Positions 27,484 through 37,937 of a stretch of 64,000 nt of DNA are shown here, piece by piece. The position numbers and the translations under genes are program-made. The stretch is from Darksidea phi (taxonomy: Eukaryota; Ascomycota; Dothideomycetes; Pleosporales; Lentitheciaceae), in assembly GCA_030770425.1 (NCBI GenBank), contig JASJFT010000155.1:43773-107772 (forward strand), written 5' to 3'. Each line of letters begins with the position of its first letter. Position 1 is the stretch's first letter. The notes below the pieces were generated by a model, which was given only the letters and a program-made list of their open reading frames with translations, was not told the DNA's origin and did no database searches.

Positions 27484-30400
27484 ATGGAATTTCTCAAGTC
27501 GTGTCAAACGAATGCGCAAGCTATCGTACGTACGCCTGCACTGCACGCGTTTCTTATGCTGACAACTGTAGGGTGACTTCGAAGCCGTCGCATTTCAAGC
27601 CTTCTCGGTCGCACGCAGTCCCGCCCACGTCTCACGAACGCACGATTCGAGTCCGTCCGATGATCTACGCGATGCAGAGGCAGAGCTCCGGCAAGGGCAG
27701 CATTTAGTCCGTACAGATGCATCGAGACCCTGGTTATGGCTCTTCCGAGCCTCGACTGTCGACCGGGCGAATCAGCAACCCGTAGATCTACCGGTACTCG
27801 AGGGCTTCCGCTTTCAGCGTATGTTCTCGGTCGCTGGTTCACATATGACATCCTTGCTAACACTCAAAAGGTGAACAGAGCGGTGTCATGAAAGCCTCAG
27901 AGCTAGCGCGCCCGCCCATGAGGGGTGCGAGCGCGACTGCTGCCGCTTCCACAAGCTCCCCCCTTACACAAGGGCCTCTGAAAGGACTTCAGACTGGCAG
28001 GAGTCGTCTGTCGCATGGAACATCTCAGCTTGGCGTTACCTTGGATCAGCAGCAACAGTTTGATAGTTTCACCATTTATGAACTATTCACTTCTTCTGTT
28101 GTTGCGTTGATATCCTATCATCTAGTCAGAGAGCACGCAGCAGTCGCTTTGAACTACCGCACCTTCATAACAAGGCCCGTCTTCCAACAGGATGGCGAGG
28201 CAAGCGAGTCCAAAAGTCTAGTCTTCCCTTATTGGCTGACCAATGTGGACGTGCTCTGGGCTAGCTCAGGTACGCTTGTTGTGTCAACCTTTTCCTTGAA
28301 GAAGCTTGGTATGCATTGTCTAGACGAGGTCTCTACAGACGATGAGCAGAAACACCTCATCGGCAGATGCGTCCGCGTCGCACCTAGTGGAATGCTCGCC
28401 CAAGTGGTCAGCTTTGGCGACCCCATTGCTGCTGCTACCGAGGATGTGAGTCGGAAGCCACAGCGAAAAAAAGCAAGAATCGCTCCGCTCGAGCAAGTAT
28501 TAGAGAGATGGAAATCTTGCGTTAACCGCTGGTTGAGTTGGAAAGGATACACACTTCCTGCTCTCGAGGAGACGAGTTCTTGGGTCCGAATTCGAATCTC
28601 TCATGCGAGTCAAGTTACGCTACCGAGCCCTGCACCGTTCAGTTCTTCGAGGGAGCTTTTATGGCCGCGAGCACTGTGCTTCTACTACAACAACTCACTT
28701 CCAGGAAATGCACAACTACGCTCTGGGCCCGCATTGAGCCAAGAAGAGAAGGCACTGGAGTGGTTCGAAACAGCAATCTCAACAGGCTTCAAGGATCCCC
28801 TGGATGCTGCGCAGCAATGGTTTGCTGAGCAGTTGGAACGGGACAAGATTGCAGAAGCCCGCCGAAAAGCAAAGAAGGCTGAAGAAGATTCGACTCGAAT
28901 CAAAGAGGAAAGCCATGGCCTCTTTCCTTCATCGCCACTGAATGTTCGCACTGGCACTTGTGGTGACCTTCAAGCTGGGAGTGGAGTGTATCCAACTCCT
29001 CCAGATGGAATTCTGCCAGGCACTGCAATCTCTAGCGGCGATACTTCAAGTCTAACTAGGATGATCACTAACACCATCTTGATCTCTGCTGGGGTTAATC
29101 CCGCTATCAACATTTCGGCACCGCAGGAAACAACACATGTGAATGGCCAACAGCAACAACCGCCGACGTGCCCGACGTTTCCCCTCGCTCTCAACCAGTA
29201 CAACGCAGACGGTGACAATGATGACCTGTTTGAGGATATGGGTGACGATGAGTTCGAGGGTAACGGTGTCACAGATGCCGACTTCAACTTTTTTGACGAG
29301 CCTGATGGTGGGGATGAGGAGATGATGGACGCCCCAAGCCCTGAGAACGTGAAGCCATCAACCAAAAAGACTGACAAAGAGAAGATTGCACCCTTTGCAC
29401 CTCTACCAAAAATCAAAGAAGAGCTGTCAGATCCCATGACGGCATCGCAGAACGCCCTAGCAACAGCTTCAGAGGAGGCAGCGGAAGAAGTTTGTATGAC
29501 GAAACCTACAGATCATGCAACCGCGCAAACAGCCACTGGACCACAACAAGTAACGCCAAATCCAGCGCCACCTACCAACGGCCATACCCACGTTGCTCTA
29601 CCGGCCTCGGAAGAACCTACACCTCCGCTCAGCCCTATCTTCATTGAAAAGGTGCTATTGCCATCTCCGGAGAACAAACACCCTTTGCAGACTCCACAGC
29701 ACGAAATAGCCAGTCGCTATCGGGATAGCGTTTTTGATCCGCTTAGCTTCAATCGAAAAATGAGTCTCGCCGATGCGAAATATCGAGATGGGCGGTTCAG
29801 CTTCCCAGGCGGAGAAACGCCTAAATCCGGGGAAGAGAAAGGCGCTTTGCGCCGCCCAAAAAGTTTGCGAGACCTTCCACTCCTGACAAAATTGCGCTAT
29901 GTAATCGGTGTTGCGTCTTCCAAGGGTATACCTGAAGTTGCGCCGCTTGCAGGAGCCGATAGCGATTTGTCCGATACAGCGAGCAACTCCTCTTCAGTGG
30001 TTGACGATGATGCAAATGACAACGCTTCAACAGCGCCCACACCGCTATCGGCCGGGCTTATTATGCCCATGAAGCGAAAGTTACCCACGGATGGTAACGC
30101 TACCCCTTTGTCGGCAACATCATTTGCAGACTCATTTGGCGGCGATTTCGCTGATGCGGTAGGCCTGCAGACCGACCCAGCCGCTTTGTCTTTTCTAGAA
30201 CCTGCCCCTTCGGACCGGGCGTTGATCGACGCCCCTGCCCCAATAGAGTTATTTTCGGCCAGCACATGTTACAGTACTCCTACTTTTTCTCCAATGCCTG
30301 CATCCGTACCAGGCACACCAACCTCTCAGCCAGGCCTTGCCATGGAACTGTTAGAAGAAAGACCCTTAAGCGGGAAGGATAAAATCGCTGTCGCTCAGAT

Positions 30401-32471
30401 AGTCACCGCTCAGATCGTTTCCGCCACTTTGGATCTGTTGCACGAAAGCTCATCTTTGGGTCCCAAGGTCATCTTAAATCGTCCACCATCGGAGAAGAAG
30501 TGGCATAGTGCGATCAAGGCTATTTTCCCTAAAGCAATGGATTGCAGCGTAATTAGTCTTGCATCAATTCACGACATGTTTCCTGACTTATCCGCGCAAT
30601 CAAAAGGACAACAAAGGCCGCCGCCGCGGAAGCCCAACGAGCCCCCTGCTGCACTAGGACATCAGATGCATCAAATCGATCCCCCATATATCCGAGTCCG
30701 GCGAGCAGATATCCGATGGGACTTACTTCCTACAGCGTTACCCTTCTGGGAGCCATTAGGCCTTGCGCCATGCAGCCCAGCTAAGAATGTGGCCGCATTT
30801 TGTATTTATCCCTACAGTTCATCCATTAAGCCCTGTGTGGAGAACTTCATAGTCAATACACAGCTGGCATACGATAACTGTAGGCTTGGGAACCATGCTC
30901 GAGTTGAGACAGTTCCGGAATACGAAGGCGGTCTTGTGCCCTACAGAGTTGCCACTCCCATCTCAACATGGGCTGCATTCAAAGCGCTTCAAGACACTTG
31001 CGTTCAGCTCGGCAAGCTGCTGGCGGCAAAACACGCGCAGATGCGAGATAAAGAAGACACAAAGATCGATGCGTTTGTCATCTACCTGATCAATCCGTTT
31101 GAGAAGCCATCTGCTCTCTGGGAGCTATGTTCTGCATTTTGGTTATTATTCCAAGCGTACGGCCAGGGATCTCAAGGACGCCCAGATCAGATACAGAAGC
31201 CTGATCTTGTACTGCAGATTGTACCCATCAAGTATGTCGCCTCATTCGAGGCGCCGGTCATCTTGGACGCTAGCACCTATACCAGCTTTGCACGCGAAGT
31301 CTATGACCGCTGCCCACCGAGCGCACCAAGTGAAGACAAGACTCCACTTAGCATATATACCGCGCCATCGTTTCAGTTAGAGGAGCCTATTCCTCGATCT
31401 ATCCCATTCAAGTTGAATGCTGAGCCCCCGCAAGATCTACTGCATGAGAACTCATACCTACACCTTGGCTATGCTATCAGCCTCGATGGAACCTGGGTGA
31501 CCGCGGCTTGGACGGACATATGTGGAAAGTCTCAAGCAGTGGTCTCATACCACATCGGCACGCGCCTGTTCGGAGAGATAGCTAAAGAGATATGGCAGAC
31601 CACGATCGAAATCCTCCAAGCAAGAAAAGTAACCTGGCGTGTTTGCATCGCCAAATCTGGGATCATGGCCAGAGAAGAAATGGAAGCTTGGGACTTTCTA
31701 GTCTCTTGTCCCACGCAGCTAAACCTTTTCATCACACTCCTAGCAGTCGACACTAACCCTCACCTTAAGTTCACGCCCACCATGCCTTCTGCCAACTCCT
31801 CGAACCCATCTGCTGCCGGCCACCCCTCAAGCAATACCCCTGGCTCCACCCCTCAAGCTGGCGTTTCCCCAGAGCATGGTCTCACACCCGCCGCGACTCC
31901 ATCCGCAGACACCGGTTACGATCCCAGCAGCGACCCGGACGCCCGTCTTATCGATATCACCGATGAATCATGGGGTATCGTTCTCGCCCATCGTCTCCAC
32001 AATTCCAATTCCACGAGCGAATTTCGCCCAGCCCTTATTTCAGGCCTCCTTGTCAAACGTGGTCTGACCGCCACATCGCCCTCCTCCCCCAATACGCCGG
32101 ACCCGGAAAGCGGCCCCATCGTTATTGCCGTAAACATCCTCTGGATGGGTGCGGTAAACCCAACGCGAGCTGCAACCTCGCCATTCCCGCCTTCCGCCGC
32201 GGGCACAGAAGGTGTCTCGCCAGGTGGTGTAAGGGTGCCGCCGAGCCCCAGTCCGCAGGAACGAAGCTGTAAGTCTTTGACATGGACGCCGACGTTGCAA
32301 ACCCGTGCTGCTGCGGAGAATCTGCTCAAGGAGATGTTGGGTCAATTTAGGGGGTTGGGACTTTTGGCGAGATTGAGGGGAATGAGGGGCAGTAGGCATG
32401 GGACTGTACCTTGGCATGTTGCTGCTGCTGTTCGGGGAGTAAATGGACTAGGAATGTGTTTGCCACGTTGA
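27484..32471 (+). CDS. ssn2: Mediator kinase-module subunit MED13 (SSN2/SRB9)
   Basis: Large subunit of the Mediator CDK8 module, which represses or tunes RNA polymerase II transcription. Exons 27484-27525, 27572-27818 and 27871-32471 give 1629 residues. The N-terminal domain begins MEFLKSCQTNAQAIGDFEAV and includes RPWLWLFRA, FTIYELFTSSVVALISYHLV and PYWLTNVDVLWASS. A long disordered middle has acidic stretches (DGDNDDLFEDMGDDEFEG) and the SRYRDSVFDPLSFNRKMSL segment typical of fungal MED13. The C-terminal domain covers about 990-1620 and includes PYIRVRRADIRWDLLPTALP, FCIYPYSS, LVPYRVATPIST and SLDGTWVTAAWTDICG. Length matches filamentous-fungal homologues. The first exon of 14 codons is supported by family-like sequence and good splice sites. 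Confidence 0.93.
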
Positions 32472-33335
32472 TCATATTGTGCCTGTTCTTTTTGAAGTAT
32501 TTTTAGCGTTCTTTTGGCGTTTGGGAAGAGACTCTTGGAAAAGAAGGGAAAACGAGAAAGGAAGCATTTATTGAGAGTTTACATATAATTCTCTGTATCG
32601 CCAGAGTGATGACCCATTTATTTCAAATATCGAGCCTGAGCAGATATACCGGTCAATTCGAAACCAAGCAATATAGTTAATAAACAAACATATTCGAATA
32701 GTCTAGTACGCCCAATGCTTCACATGCTATATTGTCGGTTGAAAAAGGAAAAAAATGGATATTTAAGAAATTAGGAGCAATGAACGCGTACGCTTAGGAT
32801 GGTAAATAGTGGCAGAAATACACCTTGATTTAGAAAACAGTTTTTACTTTCTATGCACGCTTGGGGCCTTTTTAAACACAGGACGCCACGCAGTCTTACA
32901 ATAGTATCGGCTATAAAAGTGTCGTTGTCTCTATGACCGATGACAAGAAGTGAGCGTCAACAAGAGTGCCGGATACAGTTGTTGATTGGAAGTGCGGTCA
33001 GCGGGAGTAAGCTATTAAATTTTATTTTAGCTTGGCGGTATTGCAGCGGCAGTACGTCATACAAGAAGTAGGTGTGCACTTGCCGTTCTAGCGGGGGAAG
33101 AGTGAATGTTTGAGCACGTGCGACAACAATAATTGGCCCAAATCTGCTCGGAGTTTCTATGTAAGCAGACGTTAGCCTAATGGTGTTACTATTTTCCGAA
33201 ATGCCTTTTGAGAGGTTCCCACACGCGTCTGTCCCACTTCAACTTTGTACTTTGGACTCAACCACTGCAGTTACTTGCATCCTTGCAAACGTTTCAATAC
33301 TCCTTCTCCACAAGCTACTTTCTTCGCCCTCAACC
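32472..33335. other. AT-rich intergenic, MED13 3' side
   Basis: About 860 bp, AT-rich from 32560 to 32780, with the MED13 terminator and the promoter of the next gene. The frame upstream of 33336 (from 33180) stays open, but its sequence is leader-like. I prefer the later ATG in a good context (CAACCATGGCC). Confidence 0.5.
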
Positions 33336-34808
33336 ATGGCCTCGCTCATGGGCTCACTGGCTCATCTCCATCCTGGCGACGTCGCACTAGCCGTGCTGAC
33401 TGCCGGCCTCTCCGGCTGGGCCACAGTGCTCCTTCACAACCAGCCGGATGTCCTCATCACGGTCAATCATCCAAATATCCCAGCCGACTTCGGTCAAGAA
33501 CTGCGCTATCTCAACGTCAACAACATCATCGTCACCCGTACCGAGTCACCTGCGCACAGGCTGTTCAAGACTGATCATGACGACGTTGCCGACGACAAGG
33601 ACCTGCCATCCAACCGCCCGAGTGTCACCTTTCGGTTCCCTTTGCTTACGGCTTTCACGATTGTACCGGCCAGTTTCAATCTCCACACCCGGTTCCTCAG
33701 CAAAGCGATCAATTCTCTCAACGCCATCAAGATTGCTCCATGCGTTTCCAGTGTCACGTCGCCCTGGATGCTTGTAGTCGGCCTCATTTGCTTAGTCCTA
33801 TTCCAGACCCAACAGTTCAAACAACAACTACAACACCTCGAGCAAGGCTTGCACGACGTGACTGCCAACGTTGCCGCCAACAAGACTGAGACTTCTAAGA
33901 ACATAGCCGACCATACGCAGCTCCTCGAAACTCTGACTGATGTTGTTGGACATATCCAGAACGACCTGATAAACAAGATAGCGGCGAACGTCGACCGTCT
34001 CATTCAAATTGTCGAGAAGCGCGACCGTACTCTGGAAGAGCGGTTCGAAAAAAGACTCTCAGCATCCTTCGAAGAGTTTGCCGGCTTGATCCAAGATATC
34101 ACAAAGCAGATCGGAGATTCGCGCGACCTCGCCGCTCTTTCACAACAGTTCCGGAATCAGGTTCAAGACCTCAAAACGACCGAACGGCAATCTACCTACA
34201 ACTTGCAAATACTCCGAAGCCAGTTGGAGGCGCAAGTTCTGGACCTTGACATGAAGATTACATTCGATCTCGAGAGGAAGCTGGAGGAAAACGCGAAGGC
34301 TATCACGGATTGCAACGCCAACATCAACAAAGCGATCGAGATGAACAAAACCGACATGGAAGAGTACGTCAAGGACCGCCTTGGACCTGTCGCGACTCTC
34401 GCATACGTGAACGAAGCGGTTTGTGACTTGCATGCCAACCGCGATGCTCTGGCGGAGCAGATCGAATCCTACAAACAGAGTGCCGAGGAGCTCTCCGAAA
34501 TCGTGGTCTCGTCCCTGAATAGTCTCCAGAAGCACAACGAGAACCTTCAAACCACTAACGAAAAGGCCGTTAGCGTCTTGAAAGCCTTCAATCCCGCCAA
34601 AGATCTACATGCTTCAAATATGTACGCAAATGACATCGTCAATCTCAGGAAGACGGACTTCTGCGGCCATGTTCTGGCCTGGTTCAGAGTCCTCAACTAC
34701 AGGCAGGATGCCACGACGGAACGACTGAATCGCGGTGGGGTGGGATATGGCAATGGCGCGCGTGGTTACGACACGTCGTTTGCCCAAGCTTTCGGCTCCT
34801 GGAAGTAG
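33336..34808 (+). CDS. Orphan membrane-anchored coiled-coil protein
   Basis: I do not recognise this gene. From the ATG at 33336 it encodes 491 residues without introns. The frame also stays open up to 33180. The first 140 residues include a weakly hydrophobic helix (about 13-33) and a compact region with FRFPLLTAFTIVPASFN. A clear membrane segment lies at about 142-157 (SPWMLVVGLICLVLFQTQ). From about 158 to 430 the sequence is strongly helical with heptad-like hydrophobics and many Gln, Glu, Lys and Asp residues, as in a long parallel coiled coil. The C-terminal 60 residues include a Gly/Tyr-rich end. The layout (anchor followed by a long coiled coil) suggests a tether or organelle-shape protein, but that is inference. 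It may be lineage-restricted. Confidence 0.7.
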   Translation: MASLMGSLAHLHPGDVALAVLTAGLSGWATVLLHNQPDVLITVNHPNIPADFGQELRYLNVNNIIVTRTESPAHRLFKTDHDDVADDKDLPSNRPSVTFRFPLLTAFTIVPASFNLHTRFLSKAINSLNAIKIAPCVSSVTSPWMLVVGLICLVLFQTQQFKQQLQHLEQGLHDVTANVAANKTETSKNIADHTQLLETLTDVVGHIQNDLINKIAANVDRLIQIVEKRDRTLEERFEKRLSASFEEFAGLIQDITKQIGDSRDLAALSQQFRNQVQDLKTTERQSTYNLQILRSQLEAQVLDLDMKITFDLERKLEENAKAITDCNANINKAIEMNKTDMEEYVKDRLGPVATLAYVNEAVCDLHANRDALAEQIESYKQSAEELSEIVVSSLNSLQKHNENLQTTNEKAVSVLKAFNPAKDLHASNMYANDIVNLRKTDFCGHVLAWFRVLNYRQDATTERLNRGGVGYGNGARGYDTSFAQAFGSWK

Positions 34809-35377
34809 GGCTCTTCCTCGGATTGTTCTCTTTCTTTCTGCGTGCTCTCTTTGTCTTTTCCGCGTGCTCTTTTCGTCCTTTCTGCGTGCTCTTTTCGTCT
34901 TTTCCGCGTGCTCTTTTGTCATTTCTTCGCGATCGGTGTCTGTTCAAGCCGAAGAGTTTTTTTTATACCGTCGGTCCAGGTCAGGACTTCATGGCAGTTG
35001 AGTAATGCTCATACTACGGAATACCATTCTGTAGATAACGGCCACGATCACAGCGACAAATGTAGTAATAGTTCATACGCGCTGCCAAAAAAAAGTTTCA
35101 TAAGAAAGCTCTTTTGATGCGAACGGCGATAATTGTTGTGTTACCCACAGTATCATCACTAATCTCTGCATCCACAGCTCTCTCTCCCTTTCTTTCTCTT
35201 CCATCCTCCGGCCACAGCAGCCTTTGTGTTGAAGCAGCAAACACTAAATCACCTTTAGATAATAATACATTAGAGTGTCGCCGAATAAGCCTCCGCCCTA
35301 TGCCATGCAGCTCCATACAGACATCGTTGATGATCCCATTCAGCGCCATGACGTCAAGTGACATGCGAGTAAAATAA
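34809..35377. other. Intergenic with minisatellite
   Basis: Holds the 3' region of the coiled-coil gene and of the minus-strand gene ending at 35378. Its main feature is a tandem repeat at 34835-34921, listed separately. Otherwise AT-rich, with no gene. Confidence 0.55.
34835..34921 (+). repeat. Tandem minisatellite, 22-bp unit, four copies
   Basis: Four head-to-tail copies of a 21-22-bp unit share the core GCGTGCTCTTTTCGTC. Units alternate between a CTG and a CCG form just before GCGTGC, giving a 44-bp higher-order period. It starts 27 bp after the stop of the coiled-coil gene, in its 3' untranslated region. Confidence 0.85.
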
Positions 35378-36030
35378 TTAGCTCTCAATACCCAAATGAT
35401 CCACCTTCCGTCCCTGGATCTGCTTCGCCTGCTGCGCGCCCTGTCCTATCCCGCGGCTCTTCTGCTTCAGCGTGCTTTCTTGTGCGTTGCCCGCAGCGTA
35501 GGCAGAGCCATTGCCTTGGGCAGCAGCATTTGCTGCGCCTACAGTACTCGTCAATACACTTCTCAACTAGTCACATGCGTAGGTGAGGGAAATAATATGG
35601 TAAAGAGAAATAGAAAGTGATGGGAGTAAATGATGAGGGGAGTGTAGAAAGTACCTTGGTCATGTCTATCTTCGATGCTGAGCGATGAGCCGTCGGGGTT
35701 TGTGTGTGTTGTCTTCTTGCTTTTTGAGGAGAAGGCGCCGGAGAGGGCGCCGAAGAGATTGAGATTTAGACCGGCCTGTTTGTGTTAGTTGGCCATGTCT
35801 TTGGCTTACTCCTTCCTGAAGTCGAGTTGAGTGGGATATGGCAGAGATGGGCATCTGGTTTGTCTGATCGGAGAGAGGGTGAAAGAGAAAGAATAATAGT
35901 GGAATCCTACCGATGCATTTGCAGAGGCGTGATGTTCCTGTATTTCTGTGTCGCGGGCGTATTGGTGTTGTTGCTGGATTTGCTGCTGTTGGGCTTCTTT
36001 TTTGGAGAGTGTTTGAGTCATTTTGAACAA
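35378..36030 (-). CDS. Small conserved fungal protein, function unknown
   Basis: Three exons (35911-36030, 35655-35775, 35378-35538) join in frame to give 133 residues, or 130 if the second Met (MTQTLSKKEA) is used. The N-terminus is Gln-rich (KKEAQQQQIQQQHQY). Next come GLNLNLFGALSGAFSSKSKK, THTNPDGSSLSIEDRHDQG, an Ala-rich NAAAQGNGSAYAAGNAQE and the end KQIQGRKVDHLGIE. No signal peptide or catalytic motif is visible. The clean splicing and mixed conserved-looking blocks argue for a real gene. I cannot assign a function. Confidence 0.75.
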
Positions 36031-36319
36031 TATAAATTACAAATTTCGGTTTAGTCAAGAAGAATTCGGTAGACTTTTATCCTGACTTCAAATTGCGAAG
36101 TACTTTGTTATTGTATGTATACCTGGTGGTGAGCAAGGGTGAGAGTGTGATGTCATCGGCGCTGGGCTTGGCTGGGGACGACAAGCGAACCGGTTTTCGA
36201 GCCGCATCCTTGCGGTGATCTTGGACCCTTTAGGTGTTTGTAATCGAATAACGCCCAGCTTTCGTTAGAGAAATCAGGTTGGTGGAAAAGTGGTACAGAT
36301 GAACTCTATATGTCTACTT

Positions 36320-37681
36320 CTAGTTCTTCAGTATGTCCAAAAGATTATCCCAAAAACCCAGATCGTATGCATTTTCGACAGCAGCGAGGTCCCACACACG
36401 CTCAAAACTCTCCTTGTCCGCTACGGATTTAATCCGAGGGGGAAGGTTTGTGGGTGGTTGGCCGTTAGTGGTTCGGATGAGTATGTGTCTACTTTCCAGT
36501 GGCCATGTTGTGGGTGGTTCTTCGTCTTCGGTGGGTGTTTTGGGAGGCGTGGAGATCGGTGTTCCTGACGATGGAGAACGACCGGACGTGTTGAATTTTG
36601 GCTGCTTGGCCTGGCAATCTCGCATTGTTTCTTCTCTCCGTTTTCCGAGAAAAACCACGCCGTCAGCCATGTCATCGCGCCAGTCTGACCATTTGGCACT
36701 TTCGTTGGTGGTCATCCCAGCGTAGACAAGATAGAGTTGGTAAACCAGTAATCCAAGGGGAAGTGGCCATGTAAGAAGCGCTAGGAGACCAACTCCTGCA
36801 ACGCTGACGCCGCCTTCTTCGATGTATATGCTCAAATACGTGAGGAAGTAGTGCAGCTTCACATCCAGATACATTGTCCAGCTCGAAGGATCCGCCCCCG
36901 GATTTGGCTTGTATCTGTACCATCCCTCGTACTTCTTGTAATTGATATCGACCATGGGTGTGAGTGCGATGTATGCGAGGTAGGCGCCGTATGCTATTAG
37001 GACGCCTGTGAAGAAGAGGAGGGCGAGAAACCACTTGTAATTTCCTCGGCCGAGGCAATTGTTTACCCATACGCAATGGTGATCCATTCGTGACACGCAG
37101 CTCTTGCATATGCTGCAGTGTTTGCTGCGCGCCGGTTTAAGGAACTTGCATGTTGAGCAAGAGTTGCCGGGAAAGAACAGTATCCTGTCGTATGGGTAAT
37201 GTCGCATCTGCGCCGAATGATTGAGTTCGTTGATCATAGTTTCGTTATTTTTCTTCGCGCTTAAATATGTAAACAGATACGGAAGAGGCACTATGAGCGG
37301 CACGAGTAACTTGTGGTGCACCGGAAGAAGATGCCAGACTGTAGGTACGAAGAGTCCGACAGATATTGTGACGAGCCCAAGGAAGAATACCATGACCACG
37401 GGGTGTTTGTCCTTCATAAGGTAGTGCCCCAGTTGTGCGCCGCCATTTGTGATGTAGCCATTTGTGAGCTTTATATCGAGCTTGCGGAGGGTAGAAGGGA
37501 TGTGGAGGACGATGAGGCGATGGAGGAAGCCTATAGGTGTGTTCCTACACATCATTAGCGGGGAAGATCGATGTGAGGGTGGTTACTGTTACCTGAAGGC
37601 TGGCAGGCGTCCGAAAAAGGCAATGAAGGTAACTAGCGACACGGTTACGGTGAATACGGCGATAGTGCGTGCGAAAGCCAT
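36320..37681 (-). CDS. swf1: DHHC palmitoyltransferase SWF1
   Basis: Protein S-acyltransferase of the ER and Golgi; yeast Swf1 palmitoylates SNAREs near their membrane anchors. Exons 37593-37681 and 36320-37544 give 437 residues. The N-terminus has a membrane segment (IAVFTVTVSLVTFIAFFG, about 7-24). Two more membrane helices lie at about 78-98 and 107-124. The Cys-rich DHHC domain covers about 150-200, with CSTCKFLKPARSKHCSIC and the active DHHC at 184-187 (RMDHHCVWVNNCLGRGNYKW). Further membrane helices are at about 202-222 and 263-285. The C-terminal tail is Pro/Thr-rich and ends with LGFWDNLLDILK, as in SWF1 orthologues. It is divergent from RAP1 with only about 256 bp between starts. Confidence 0.94.
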
Positions 37682-37937
37682 GGTGCAGATGGATCAGGAT
37701 ATGGGGCATGGCGGGGTGGATCAGCTCTCAGGAATGCAACCGTCGTTCAATTGCCGCTACGGCATGTTTAGCTACTAGCGTGTCGCGATTCTCAGTACTT
37801 GAATGTGGTGTCCTGTGCATTGTCGTTGAGCTGGAGAGTGAGAGTCTGTAGAATCCGCCGCCAAGCCACCCCGCGTGCGCCCGTGTCAAGGCGCGTTCAT
37901 CCTCATTTGACCCACAACAGCCCCAACCGCAACCACA
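37682..37937. promoter_or_regulatory. Short bidirectional promoter, SWF1 and RAP1
   Basis: Only 256 bp separate the divergent start codons, so the two genes must share promoter space. The plus-strand side just before the RAP1 ATG is CA-rich (CACAACAGCCCC), a typical leader. No specific site is identified. Confidence 0.55.

Noticed and set aside
26776..27576. Plus-strand frame of 266 residues spanning the ENP2-MED13 gap
   Set aside because: It overlaps the first exons of both genes, has no domain, and crosses the MED13 exon 1 donor site.
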